Assembly (NCBI GenBank): GCA_965205255.1
Contig: OZ242051.1
Location: 1,116,001-1,180,000 of the forward strand
Direction: 5' to 3'
Length of the DNA: 64,000 bases
Origin: G965205255 sp965205255
GTDB taxonomy: Bacteria > Pseudomonadota > Gammaproteobacteria > Pseudomonadales > Endozoicomonadaceae
Part shown: positions 18,308 to 26,887 of the stretch, piece after piece
Position numbering within the stretch: position 1 is the stretch's first letter
Layout: every line of letters begins with the position of its first letter
Program-made: the position numbers and the translations under genes
The notes under the pieces: generated by a model
Database searches by the model: none
The model's input: only the letters and a program-made list of their open reading frames with translations
Told to the model about the DNA's origin: nothing

Positions 18308-19162
18308 TCAAGCATTTTCCAAGGTGTCTTGCTGTGTAATACTTTCAATTATCTCAGATGACATGGTAACCATAATAATAATTAAAAATATTAGAAAGAT
18401 AATTTTTTGCAATTTATCGTTTGTTTGAAGGCTTATTTTAACACCTAGCTTTGTACCGAAAAACCCAAACAGAACGATAGGAAATAACGCTGGCAAATAA
18501 ATGTATCCAGCACTGCCGTGAGGCAAACCAGGCGAACCCCAACCCAAAATAATATAGCTGATCGAGCCAGATAGCCCTATAACAGCTGAAAGAGCGGATG
18601 CTTGTGCAGAGCTTTTTCTCATTGCATAGTGATAAGTATTTAAAAACGGTACTATTACCAGTGTTGGACCACAACCGGAAACCGCTCCCTGAAATCCGGA
18701 AAAACAAGAAATAACAGCACTGATCAAACGCCCCGGTAAAGTTTCTTGTTGAGAATAAGTATTATTTTTCCCTTCAAAAAATTTATGCAAAGTTTTAAAA
18801 AAAGCAAATAAAACGGCTGAAATAAAAATATATCGAAGTACAGTACCCGATAAATACTGACCTACTGTGCAACCAAAAATTACACCCAAAATTAAACCAG
18901 TGACTAAACGTTTGAAAAGTCTGTAATCAAAGTCACCTATGCGAACGCGTTGTAAAGTAGCACCAATAGAGTTAATGAAAATACATCCTATCGATGTGCC
19001 AATAGTTAAATGCATAGCAAGATCAGAATCGATATCGACCCTTCCTAACACAAGCGATAGCAGAGGCACCAGTATCAAACCACCACCAAGTCCTAGCAAA
19101 CCTGATAATACACCAGTAAGCAAGCCCGAAAAAACATATAAAATCAGATCAGTAGCCAGCAT
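18308..19162 (-). CDS. TSUP (TauE/SafE) family membrane transporter
   Basis: A 284-residue polytopic inner-membrane protein with about eight hydrophobic segments. The family repeat appears twice: GLLTGVLSGLLGLGGGLILVP in the N-terminal half and the degenerate SGFQGAVSGCGPTLVIVPF in the C-terminal half. TSUP members export or import sulfite, sulfonates or related sulfur/organic anions; the substrate cannot be read from sequence. It lies 63 bases upstream of pyrD on the same strand. Confidence 0.85.
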   Translation of the reverse strand: MLATDLILYVFSGLLTGVLSGLLGLGGGLILVPLLSLVLGRVDIDSDLAMHLTIGTSIGCIFINSIGATLQRVRIGDFDYRLFKRLVTGLILGVIFGCTVGQYLSGTVLRYIFISAVLFAFFKTLHKFFEGKNNTYSQQETLPGRLISAVISCFSGFQGAVSGCGPTLVIVPFLNTYHYAMRKSSAQASALSAVIGLSGSISYIILGWGSPGLPHGSAGYIYLPALFPIVLFGFFGTKLGVKISLQTNDKLQKIIFLIFLIIIMVTMSSEIIESITQQDTLENA

Positions 19163-19569
19163 AAATAATTAAGTATTAATTACATCGTCAGCAAGTGGAT
19201 GCTGAAGTGTAGCTTATTTCCATAATGATGTATGATTTCTAAATAAGATAGCACCCGCTTCTGGAAAATTGATTTACGATGCAACGCTATTATGCCGGGT
19301 TTGAATGATTTAATGGGTATTGTTAATTGTTCAACTGTTATAAAAAGGTTTAGACGCTCAAGATAAACTTTAACAAGCAAATACCTTTTGACTTTTGCAA
19401 AACAGTTTGCCGCCAAATAGGTAAAAACCAGTATCCTTAAATCTGGCTCACAACAAGTACATCAATAATCCGAAAGGACGGATATATGCATGTATTTACC
19501 TGTATCAGCTAATAACCTTACTAACTCTTGCAAAAAAAAGGCTAATCAAATATGTGATAAATCTGAAAC
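19163..19569. other. non-coding stretch, msrA side
   Basis: 407 bases without a convincing gene. A minus-strand frame at 19180-19416 starts at TTG with no ribosome-binding site. An AAAGGACGG box at about 19476 precedes only an 8-codon frame (MHVFTCIS). No repeat or terminator was recognised. Confidence 0.4.
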
Positions 19570-19734
19570 TTAGTGATTGTGATGTACGGCTGATTGTTTG
19601 TGGTGATTTTTCTCATGTCGCAAATTATGTCTGTAATGGATTGTTTCTATCAAAAAGCTCCACACCATAAAAGACCCGAATATAATCGGCACAACCAGAG
19701 ATATCCATAGTAAAATCTGCACAAGCATATCCAT
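19570..19734 (-). CDS. single-span membrane microprotein with His-rich tail
   Basis: 54 residues from the ATG at 19734, with AGGAG about 8 bases upstream. One membrane helix (QILLWISLVVPIIFGSFMVW) is followed by a short basic C-terminal tail with seven His and several Lys/Arg (RHNLRHEKNHHKQSAVHHNH). No family is recognised. The small size, strong ribosome-binding site and clean topology suggest a true gene. The tail could bind metal or anionic surfaces (inference). Confidence 0.55.
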   Translation of the reverse strand: MDMLVQILLWISLVVPIIFGSFMVWSFLIETIHYRHNLRHEKNHHKQSAVHHNH

Positions 19735-19945
19735 CAGTCTTACTCCTATTTCTCTGTTCAACAAAAGCGGGTGATCATTTTATAAAACGCGACTAATCTA
19801 CCCCTACTAAAAAAGGATACATCAGGCTCATCGCTTTGTCCCTTTTTGCTTAGAAGTGTTTGTCATATCATATGACTAAATAAAACAGGCAGAATTAGCT
19901 CTTGCAGGAAATTAATTCTACAGATTTTATCAAAGGAGATATATT

Positions 19946-20548
19946 ATGTTTTCATCAAAAACAATCACTGAAAGATTAAAAGATCGAAACTATCTTCATG
20001 CTGTCAATCACAGACCATTGACGGGTTACTCGTTTCCATTATTTGAAATAGCTGTGTTTGGCATGGGATGTTTTTGGGGGGTAGAAAAATTATTTTGGGA
20101 GCAATCGGGTGTACTTGTGACTATGACGGGCTATTGTGGTGGTCACACATCTGACCCTGATTATGATGAAGTATGTTCGGCAATGACAGGGCATGCAGAA
20201 GTGGTCAGAGTGGTATTTGACCCGACAGTTATTAATTATAGTGAGTTGCTTGTGCTGTTTTGGGAAAATCACAATCCAACCCAAAAAGGCAGGCAAGGGA
20301 ATGATATTGGCTCACAATACAGGTCTTGTATATTCTGTCAGAATGAACAGCAACGAAAAATTGCTAATGCATCCAAAGATCGTTATCAAAAGGCACTGTT
20401 GGAAAAAAACTTGAAAGATAGTATCGTTACAGAGATTAATACACCTCATCCTTTTTATTATGCCGAAGAGCATCACCAACAGTATCTTGCCAAAAACCCT
20501 GCAGGATACTGCCATCTGAATAATACGGGAATACTTATGCCTGAATAA
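19946..20548 (+). CDS. msrA: peptide methionine sulfoxide reductase MsrA
   Basis: Repairs (S)-methionine sulfoxide in proteins using thioredoxin. 200 residues. Seen: the catalytic GMGCFWGVEKLFWE, GYCGGHTSDPDYDEVC, GHAEVVRVVFDP, WENHNPTQKGRQGNDIGSQY and EEHHQQYLAKNP. A strong AAAGGAGAT precedes the ATG. Confidence 0.96.
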   Translation: MFSSKTITERLKDRNYLHAVNHRPLTGYSFPLFEIAVFGMGCFWGVEKLFWEQSGVLVTMTGYCGGHTSDPDYDEVCSAMTGHAEVVRVVFDPTVINYSELLVLFWENHNPTQKGRQGNDIGSQYRSCIFCQNEQQRKIANASKDRYQKALLEKNLKDSIVTEINTPHPFYYAEEHHQQYLAKNPAGYCHLNNTGILMPE

Positions 20549-20714
20549 ATTTTCAGCGAGTATTATAAGTTTGCAACACAACTAGGGGAATTATATACTC
20601 TCCGTCATAAGCAAAAATAGCGAATGATGTTCTCTGTCAATTAGTTAAGATTACATATATCTATCTGATAAAACAGTTGAAATATGATTTTAATTGTTTG
20701 TATTTTAACTTCCT

Positions 20715-22346
20715 ATGGTTTACTCAAGCATGACTGTAACGGAAAAAACAAATGAAAGCTTGGGTATGTTTATCCTCAGGCAAGCGGACAAATATAGTTC
20801 AAGACCCGCTCTTTGGTGTAATAACCAAATAGTTGATTACAATCAACTGTCTGAACATGCCAAGTCTTTAGCTGCAACCTTTTGTGCATTTGATCAGAAT
20901 AAAAGCAATGTCGCTATTTATTGTTATCGCTCAGCCTCAGCTTATATAAGTATGTTTGCCACGTTGCTTGCCGGTAAAGCTTATGTGCCACTGAACCCTA
21001 GGTTTCCGACAGAGCGTAATCGAACCATTGCAGACCTGGCTGGCACGAATATCTTCTGTATTGATAAACGCTGTGAAAAACAGGCAAGTGAATGGGTCGC
21101 TCAAACTAACAAGAGGCTTTTGATTTTATTTCCTGAACATGAAACATTACCACAGTGGTGTGCGCAGCATCCCAGACATAATTTTCTTTGTGCACAAGAT
21201 TTTATTTCAGCTGATGACTGGATTGCACCTTCAAATCTGACTGTCAAAGATAGTGCTTATCTGTTATTTACCTCCGGAACTACTGGCGAGCCTAAGGGGA
21301 TTGCAGCGTCTCATGGCAATGTTCTGGCTTATCTTAGCCACTTGCGTCACACTTGGCCATTGTCTCCTACTGACAAATGCTCGCAGATTTACGACCAGAC
21401 CTTTGATGTTTCAGTACATGATATTTTCACTTGCTGGCAGTCAGGGGCATGTCTTTATATTGTGCCGGAAGCTGCACTTTTATGCCCTGTGAATTTTGTG
21501 AATACTCATCAGTTAACATGCTGGGGTTCAGTACCTTCATTGTTGGGGTTTATCAAACGCTTTGGAAAACTTACCTCTGGGGTCATGCCAACCATTAAAT
21601 ATAGTTTCTTTTGTGGTGAAGCTTTACCTACAGATGCAACACTGGCTTGGGCTGATGCCTGCCCAAATAGCAAAATTATTAATCTTTTTGGTCCTACTGA
21701 GGCAACCATTGCAATAACAGCTTATGAGTTTCAGAGACAATCACCACCTGATACGGCTGTAATGCCGATAGGTCTACCGTTTGAAAACCAGGAAACAGTC
21801 ATTATAGACAATGCAGGAGTGCCGGTAGCAATGGGTGATAAAGGTCATTTATTGCTGGGTGGAAGTCAGGTTGTTAAAGGTTATTTGAACAACCCAGGAA
21901 AAACTGCTGAACAGTTTATCGAGCAGCAATTTGCCGGAAAACGTATCAATCGCTGGTATCAAACAGGCGATATTGCTTCTGAACATATTAAATATGGTCT
22001 TTTATTTCATGGCCGAAAAGACTTTCAAGTGAAAATCAACGGGTACAGGGTTGAGCTTGATGAAATTTCCGGCATCCTGCGGGAAAAAGTTCACTGCACT
22101 TGGATTGTTACCATTCCATGGCCTGTAGACAAAGTAACTGGCGTGGCCACAGGTATAGTTGTGTGGATAAGTGGTGATAAGGAACGCAACATTGATGAGA
22201 TTGAATTAAAACGCTTTTGTATGAGCAAATTACCTCCATATATGGTACCCTCCCGAATATTTTGGGCAGATACACTGCCTGAAAATTATAATGGAAAAGT
22301 CGATATTAAATCCTTGCAGCGTATGACACAGGAGATAATGGGGTAG
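20715..22346 (+). CDS. stand-alone amino-acid adenylation (AMP-binding) domain protein, NRPS/DltA-like
   Basis: 543 residues forming one complete adenylation domain without condensation or carrier domains. Core motifs: A3 LLFTSGTTGEPKG (183-195), A4 FDVSVHDIF (230-238), A5 FGPTEAT (325-331), A7 YQTGD (415-419), A8 GRKDFQVKINGYRVELDEI (433-451), and the catalytic A10 Lys in NYNGKVD (K528). The Asp of FDVSV corresponds to the NRPS residue that holds an alpha-amino group, so an amino acid substrate is likely. Hand alignment to GrsA suggests pocket residues D,V,H,G,F,C,L,I,A, with no specificity assigned. It should load the carrier encoded 8 bases downstream. Confidence 0.88.
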   Translation: MVYSSMTVTEKTNESLGMFILRQADKYSSRPALWCNNQIVDYNQLSEHAKSLAATFCAFDQNKSNVAIYCYRSASAYISMFATLLAGKAYVPLNPRFPTERNRTIADLAGTNIFCIDKRCEKQASEWVAQTNKRLLILFPEHETLPQWCAQHPRHNFLCAQDFISADDWIAPSNLTVKDSAYLLFTSGTTGEPKGIAASHGNVLAYLSHLRHTWPLSPTDKCSQIYDQTFDVSVHDIFTCWQSGACLYIVPEAALLCPVNFVNTHQLTCWGSVPSLLGFIKRFGKLTSGVMPTIKYSFFCGEALPTDATLAWADACPNSKIINLFGPTEATIAITAYEFQRQSPPDTAVMPIGLPFENQETVIIDNAGVPVAMGDKGHLLLGGSQVVKGYLNNPGKTAEQFIEQQFAGKRINRWYQTGDIASEHIKYGLLFHGRKDFQVKINGYRVELDEISGILREKVHCTWIVTIPWPVDKVTGVATGIVVWISGDKERNIDEIELKRFCMSKLPPYMVPSRIFWADTLPENYNGKVDIKSLQRMTQEIMG

Positions 22347-22354
22347 TTACTTTA

Positions 22355-22588
22355 ATGACAGGCACCAAAAAAAAAGTTCTTGAATTTATAGAAAGTAAAG
22401 GGGTTGAGATAAAACTAGTTAGTGACGATTCATTACTCTTGGAGTATATCCAGTCAGTGGATTTTATGGAATTGATTGTTTATCTTGAAAAAATCAGGGG
22501 ATCAGCTCTAGATCTAGCCACAGCTGACATTGAAAAGATAATGACTGTTGGTGGTTTTATCGAGTGGGTTCAACAGGAGGATGCCTAA
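22355..22588 (+). CDS. acyl/peptidyl carrier protein
   Basis: 77 acidic residues predicted as a four-helix carrier. The phosphopantetheine attachment site is most likely Ser34 in IQSVDFMELIVYLEK, equivalent to the usual DS(L/V)D-x-x-E; the Asp before the Ser is replaced by Gln, an unusual feature. It sits between the adenylation gene and the acyltransferase gene, and its stop overlaps the next start (TAATG), so all three are one translation-coupled operon. Confidence 0.8.
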   Translation: MTGTKKKVLEFIESKGVEIKLVSDDSLLLEYIQSVDFMELIVYLEKIRGSALDLATADIEKIMTVGGFIEWVQQEDA

Positions 22589-23454
22589 TGCCTCCTGTTT
22601 TAACTCAACGAAAGAAAAAAATAAAAGACCGCCTAAAACGTGAACTAGCACACTATTTAGCGATTTTGACACAACGTATACCCCGTTGTTGTAGAAAGAC
22701 ATTGCTTTTTATTTTGGCTATGCTCGCCTGGATGGTTGATAAACGTAGCCGTTGTTTGTCTCATAAACACTTGAAAATAGCATTTCCTGAAAAACCTGTG
22801 CATTGGCGCAACACAATGGCTAAACAAAGTTACAAGAATGCTCTTTATAACGGGGCTGATCTTTTATGGCTGAAAGAGATTACACCTGTTGTACACAATG
22901 AACAAGTGATAAAACAAGCCTTGTCAGCCAGCAAAGGCGTCTGTTTACTTACGCTGCATTTAGGCAGTTGGGAAGCAATAGTCCCAGCACTTAGAAAAAA
23001 AGGTTATCCCGCACAGGTATTAACCAATATACCTAAAAGTTTTGACATGTTGCATGAATGTTATCAACAGGCAGACGTTCCCTATATCCCTCGGGGTACA
23101 CCTGCGAGCCTAATTCAACTGATGCAAGCGATACGTTCGGGCAATATAATCTGTTTTTTTTCTGATCAGTATGGTGACGAAGTATCCGTTAACTTTTTTG
23201 GTCAGCATACAAAAGCGCCATCTGGTGGCATTAATCTTGCTATGATGCTTGATGCAAAAGTGGTTATTGGCTGGTGTTTCAAGGATCAGCATGGCCAAGA
23301 TCATGTGAACTTTTCGTCTTTTGAGATAGAGCAGCAATCTTCAAAAGAGCAGACCGTTCAACATAATATGCAAAGAGTTATGCACCAGTTTGAAACACTA
23401 ATAAGGCAACATCCAGAACAATGGCTGTGGTGCTATAATCGATTTAAAGGCTGA
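22588..23454 (+). CDS. LpxL/HtrB-family lysophospholipid acyltransferase-like protein
   Basis: 288 residues from the ATG at 22588, with AGGAGG upstream inside the carrier gene. A hydrophobic N-terminal segment (LLFILAMLAWMV, about 39-50) anchors it to the inner membrane. The catalytic H-x4-E is HLGSWE (H124, E129), followed by SDQYGDEVSVNFFG, the LPLAT/LpxL acceptor region. Classical LpxL/LpxM use acyl-ACP to acylate lipid A. Here the dedicated carrier and adenylation partner suggest a carrier-bound aminoacyl or acyl donor (inference). Confidence 0.85.
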   Translation: MPPVLTQRKKKIKDRLKRELAHYLAILTQRIPRCCRKTLLFILAMLAWMVDKRSRCLSHKHLKIAFPEKPVHWRNTMAKQSYKNALYNGADLLWLKEITPVVHNEQVIKQALSASKGVCLLTLHLGSWEAIVPALRKKGYPAQVLTNIPKSFDMLHECYQQADVPYIPRGTPASLIQLMQAIRSGNIICFFSDQYGDEVSVNFFGQHTKAPSGGINLAMMLDAKVVIGWCFKDQHGQDHVNFSSFEIEQQSSKEQTVQHNMQRVMHQFETLIRQHPEQWLWCYNRFKG

Positions 23455-23918
23455 CACTCGGGATACACGGGTTTTCTTTCAAATCTGAGCAAAAACGCTC
23501 ATTCACACACAATTGTCCCGTCAGAGTAATTACCTGCAATAGTGGCCGAAACTTTCTGCAAAAAATCAACTCTTGGTATCTGACATATGCATTTTAACGT
23601 CAACGGACTTATTTCACAGAACAGCTTATATTAGCTTCATACCTTGGCAGCTGAGGATGCTCTTTAATGATCAAATAGCTCAATATGAAAAAATCATCAA
23701 AGAATAATAAAATCAGATTTTTTTAGCCAGATTAATGATAATTTTCAACGGATCAAACCCGCATTTTGTTTTGTTTGTGTATAGAAGTTACGCATTGATG
23801 AGAGTGTAATTTTTTGCTAAAACCAGTGCAAACACTTCAGCCATGTATGTTCGAAGTATTTACAATCATAAGTTATATAGATTTAGTTCATCTAACATAC
23901 TGCTATCTGGAGGGAGTA
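23455..23918. other. non-coding stretch after the adenylation cassette
   Basis: Contains a small hairpin (GAGC AAAAAC GCTC, about 23488-23501) without a T-run and the IS630 remnant at 23700-23784. No other gene is seen. Confidence 0.45.
23700..23784 (+). pseudogene. IS630-family transposase, extreme C-terminal remnant
   Basis: The plus-strand frame reads FFSQINDNFQRIKPAFCFVC and ends at a TAG at 23782. The FF...INDNFQ ending is typical of IS630 transposases. At nucleotide level it closely resembles 63590-63680 (minus), sharing the block TTTTCAAC(G)GATCAAACCCGCA and TTTGTGTATA, so both came from the same element type. Confidence 0.6.
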
Positions 23919-24023
23919 ATGGAAAATTACTTAGACAAATCAGGAAGGGCTATACTGGCGGCATGTTTAGCCTTCGACAATGCTAGAGCAACTAAAAAAT
24001 GGCTGTTTGTTAATGAAGTATGA
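23919..24023 (+). CDS. 34-codon leader ORF overlapping the GNAT gene start
   Basis: The ATG at 23919 has the best ribosome-binding site in the area (GGAGGGAGTA directly upstream). It encodes MENYLDKSGRAILAACLAFD plus 14 more residues, stopping at 24021-24023 inside the N-terminal codons of the GNAT gene. It could be a leader peptide giving translational coupling, or the vestige of a shifted longer N-terminus. No homologue is recognised. Confidence 0.35.
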   Translation: MENYLDKSGRAILAACLAFDNARATKKWLFVNEV

Positions 24024-24456
24024 CAATGTAGATTTAACAAATATTGAAGCTTGTGCTGAGCTGTGTTGCGATGCTTTTTCCAAAGCACCATGGAGTGAAC
24101 AGTGGGAATATCCACAGGCTCTTGATCGTCTTAATGGTATATTTTCAACACCTGACTTTATCGGCCTTTGTGTATTAGAGCGAGGAGAAGTTGTTGGGTT
24201 TTGTATGGGAAATATTGAACCATTTATGGAAAAAAAGTTATATTTACTACGTGAAATGTGTATATCTGGTAAATATCAGGGCAAGGGAATTGGCACAACA
24301 TTGCTACAGAATCTGGAACGTAAACTGTCCTCAGAAGGTGTATCGGGTATTAACCTGTTGACTAAGCCAGACACTATAACTGAAAAATTTTATCTTAATA
24401 ACGGTTATAACGTGTCTGCAAGTTATCGATTCTATTATAAAAAGTTGTGCACATAA
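23980..24456 (+). CDS. GNAT-family N-acetyltransferase
   Basis: 158 residues from the ATG at 23980; an ATG at 24013 (MKYDNVDLT) is an equally reasonable start and matches the usual family N-terminus. Seen: the acetyl-CoA-binding motif A EMCISGKYQGKGIGTTLLQ (Q/R-x-x-G-x-G/A) and the C-terminal KFYLNNGYNVS. The family acetylates small molecules, antibiotics or protein amines; the substrate is unknown. It stands alone between an IS remnant and the groEL terminator. Confidence 0.8.
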   Translation: MLEQLKNGCLLMKYDNVDLTNIEACAELCCDAFSKAPWSEQWEYPQALDRLNGIFSTPDFIGLCVLERGEVVGFCMGNIEPFMEKKLYLLREMCISGKYQGKGIGTTLLQNLERKLSSEGVSGINLLTKPDTITEKFYLNNGYNVSASYRFYYKKLCT

Positions 24457-24567
24457 AATCAGTTATACAAAAGCTGGCTTATGAATCATGCTATAAATAA
24501 ACAGCCCCTAACTGTACATGATCTTATAACCTCCCTCACTGAACTAAACAGCTACAAAAAAAGCTAT

Positions 24568-24600
24568 AAAAAAACCCGCGAAATAAACGCAGGTTTTTTT
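24568..24600. terminator. bidirectional rho-independent terminator after groEL
   Basis: AAAAAACCCGCG, a 7-base loop, then CGCAGGTTTTTTT: a GC-rich stem with one mismatch, flanked by an A-run and a T-run. It can stop the minus-strand groESL transcript and the plus-strand GNAT transcript. Confidence 0.8.
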
Positions 24601-24660
24601 TATGTACAGGTGAAACGCATAAAATGCGCCACCTGTTCAAGGGTTTAATAAGGGGGATGA

Positions 24661-26304
24661 TTACATCATGCCGCCCATGCCACCCATACCACCCATGCCA
24701 CCCATATCTGGTGCAGCAGCTGGTTTTTCTTCAGGAATTTCAGCAACCATTGCTTCAGTGGTGATCATTAAGGAAGCAACAGAGGCGGCCGCCTGCAATG
24801 CTGAACGAGTGACTTTAGCAGGGTCAAGAATACCCATATCAATCATGTCACCGAATTCGCCTGTAGCTGCGTTGTAACCGAAGTTAGCTTCACCGTTGCG
24901 AACCTTTTCTACCACTACAGCAGGCTCGTCACCAGCGTTAGTGGCGATTTGACGAAGTGGTCCTTCCAATGCACGCAGTGCAAGTGCAATACCTGCGTTC
25001 TGATCAGCATTTTCACCTTTAACATTGATTTTGTTAAGTGCGCGAATCAGGGCAACACCACCACCGGCAACCACACCTTCTTCAACAGCTGCACGGGTTG
25101 AATGTAATGCATCTTCAACACGAGCCTTTTTCTCTTTCATTTCTACTTCAGTAGCAGCACCAACTTTGATTACAGCAACGCCACCGGCGAGTTTTGCAAC
25201 ACGCTCCTGCAGTTTTTCGCGATCATAGTCAGAAGTAGAGCTTTCAATTTCTGCACGAATTTGAGCTACACGATCTTCAATAGTTTTACTGTCACCAGAA
25301 CCATCAACGATAGTGGTATTATCTTTAGAAATAACCACTCGCTTAGCCTGACCAAGTTGCTCTAAAGTTGTTTCTTCAAGATTTAAGCCAACCTCTTCGG
25401 CAATAACAGTTGCTCCGGTAAGCGTTGCAATATCCTGCAACATTGCTTTACGGCGATCACCAAATCCTGGTGCCTTAACCGCTGCCACTTTAACGATACC
25501 ACGCATGTTATTAACAACTAGCGTTGCAAGTGCTTCTCCTTCGATATCTTCTGCGATAACAACCAGAGGCTTTCCTGCTTTGGCAACGTTTTCCAGTACT
25601 GGAAGCAAGTCGCGAATATTTGAAATCTTTTTATCACAAAGCAACAAGAAGGCGCCTTCGTGTTCAGTAGACATGCTTTCCTGCTTATTAATGAAGTAAG
25701 GTGACAGGTAGCCACGGTCAAACTGCATACCTTCAACCACGTCCAGCTCATTATTAAGACCTGAACCTTCTTCAACAGTGATAACACCTTCTTTGCCAAC
25801 TTTTTCCATTGCCTGAGCAATTGTTTCACCAACATTGCTGTCAGAGTTTGCAGAAATAGTACCTACCTGAGCAATAGCTTTGCTGTCAGCGCAAGGAATA
25901 GACATGCTTTGGAGTTCTTCAACAACAGCAATGGTTGCTTTATCTATGCCACGCTTGAGATCCATTGGATTCATGCCAGAGGCAACGTACTTAAGACCTT
26001 CATTAACAATTGACTGAGCTAAAACAGTTGCAGTAGTGGTACCATCACCAGCTACATCATTAGTTTTTGAAGCAACTTCCTTAACCAGTTGTGCTCCCAT
26101 GTTTTCGAATTTGTCAGCTAACTCGATTTCTTTTGCAACAGATACACCATCTTTAGTGATTGCAGGTGCACCAAAAGACTTTTCCAGAAGAACATTCCGG
26201 CCTTTAGGGCCTAAAGTTGCCTTAACGGCATTAGCCAGAACGTTAACACCATCCAGCATTTTTTTGCGTGATTCATCAGAAAAAATTACTTGCTTTGCAG
26301 CCAT
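24661..26304 (-). CDS. groEL: 60-kDa chaperonin GroEL
   Basis: Tetradecameric folding chaperone, 547 residues. Seen: AAKQVIFSDESRKKML, GPKGRNVLLEKSFGAP, the ATP-binding DGVSVAKEIEL and AGDGTTTATVLA, and a C-terminal GGM tail (four repeats ending GGMM). It forms an operon with groES, 76 bases upstream. It is the longest fully canonical protein here and shows no sign of decay. Confidence 0.99.
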   Translation of the reverse strand: MAAKQVIFSDESRKKMLDGVNVLANAVKATLGPKGRNVLLEKSFGAPAITKDGVSVAKEIELADKFENMGAQLVKEVASKTNDVAGDGTTTATVLAQSIVNEGLKYVASGMNPMDLKRGIDKATIAVVEELQSMSIPCADSKAIAQVGTISANSDSNVGETIAQAMEKVGKEGVITVEEGSGLNNELDVVEGMQFDRGYLSPYFINKQESMSTEHEGAFLLLCDKKISNIRDLLPVLENVAKAGKPLVVIAEDIEGEALATLVVNNMRGIVKVAAVKAPGFGDRRKAMLQDIATLTGATVIAEEVGLNLEETTLEQLGQAKRVVISKDNTTIVDGSGDSKTIEDRVAQIRAEIESSTSDYDREKLQERVAKLAGGVAVIKVGAATEVEMKEKKARVEDALHSTRAAVEEGVVAGGGVALIRALNKINVKGENADQNAGIALALRALEGPLRQIATNAGDEPAVVVEKVRNGEANFGYNAATGEFGDMIDMGILDPAKVTRSALQAAASVASLMITTEAMVAEIPEEKPAAAPDMGGMGGMGGMGGMM

Positions 26305-26380
26305 TTCTTTATTCCTTCAATCGTCTCTAATTTACAACTTAGATGTTGATTCTTTTATACAACATCTCATGGCATCTGAA

Positions 26381-26677
26381 TTATTCAGCTTCAATGACAG
26401 CCAAAATATCAGACTCAGCCATCAAAACATGTTCTTGACCGTCGATTTTGACTTTGTTTGAATCACCATGGTAGCCTCCGAATAATACTTTGTCTCCAAT
26501 ATTCAGTGACACAGTATCCATTTCACCACTATCAAGACGAATACCCTGACCCTTTGCAACGACTTCACCACGGTTAGTTTCTTCGCCAGCACCTGGAAGA
26601 ACTATTCCACCGGTAGAAGTGGTTTCTTTGGGTTGACGACGAACCAGTACTCGTTTGCCTAATGGACGTAGTTTCAT
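26381..26677 (-). CDS. groES: 10-kDa co-chaperonin GroES
   Basis: Heptameric lid of GroEL, 98 residues. Seen: MKLRPLGKRVLVRRQPKE, the mobile loop ETTSTGGIVLPGAGEE (slightly longer than usual) and VLFGGYHGDSNKVKIDGQE. Its upstream region carries a heat-shock-type promoter. Confidence 0.98.
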   Translation of the reverse strand: MKLRPLGKRVLVRRQPKETTSTGGIVLPGAGEETNRGEVVAKGQGIRLDSGEMDTVSLNIGDKVLFGGYHGDSNKVKIDGQEHVLMAESDILAVIEAE

Positions 26678-26826
26678 TTACAGATTCTCCTGCTATTTAT
26701 TAAAAATAATTATTTAACAAACAGTTTGTTACAAGTTTAATCATCGCTGATGTTACTCAACTTTGATTCGACATTCCGAAAACACGATATCCGATTAACG
26801 GGCGTACTTTAGTATGTAATCTGAAT

Positions 26827-26854
26827 TGTTGGGACGGCAGATAATTTTTTCAAC
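26827..26854 (-). promoter_or_regulatory. putative sigma-32 (heat-shock) promoter of groESL
   Basis: On the minus strand GTTGAAA (26848-26854), a 14-base spacer and CCCAACA (26827-26833) resemble the RpoH consensus CTTGAAA-N11-16-CCCCAT. It lies about 150 bases upstream of groES, as expected for this operon. Confidence 0.55.
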
Positions 26855-26887
26855 CCTAAGAATATATTTTTTTACTATTTTTTTTTA

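Noticed and set aside
19180..19416. 78-codon minus-strand frame
   Set aside because: TTG start, no ribosome-binding site, no signal peptide or family pattern.
24668..26461. Several plus-strand frames antisense to groEL/groES
   Set aside because: Composition (Ser/Pro/Ala-rich) is that expected from the reverse complement of a conserved chaperonin gene.
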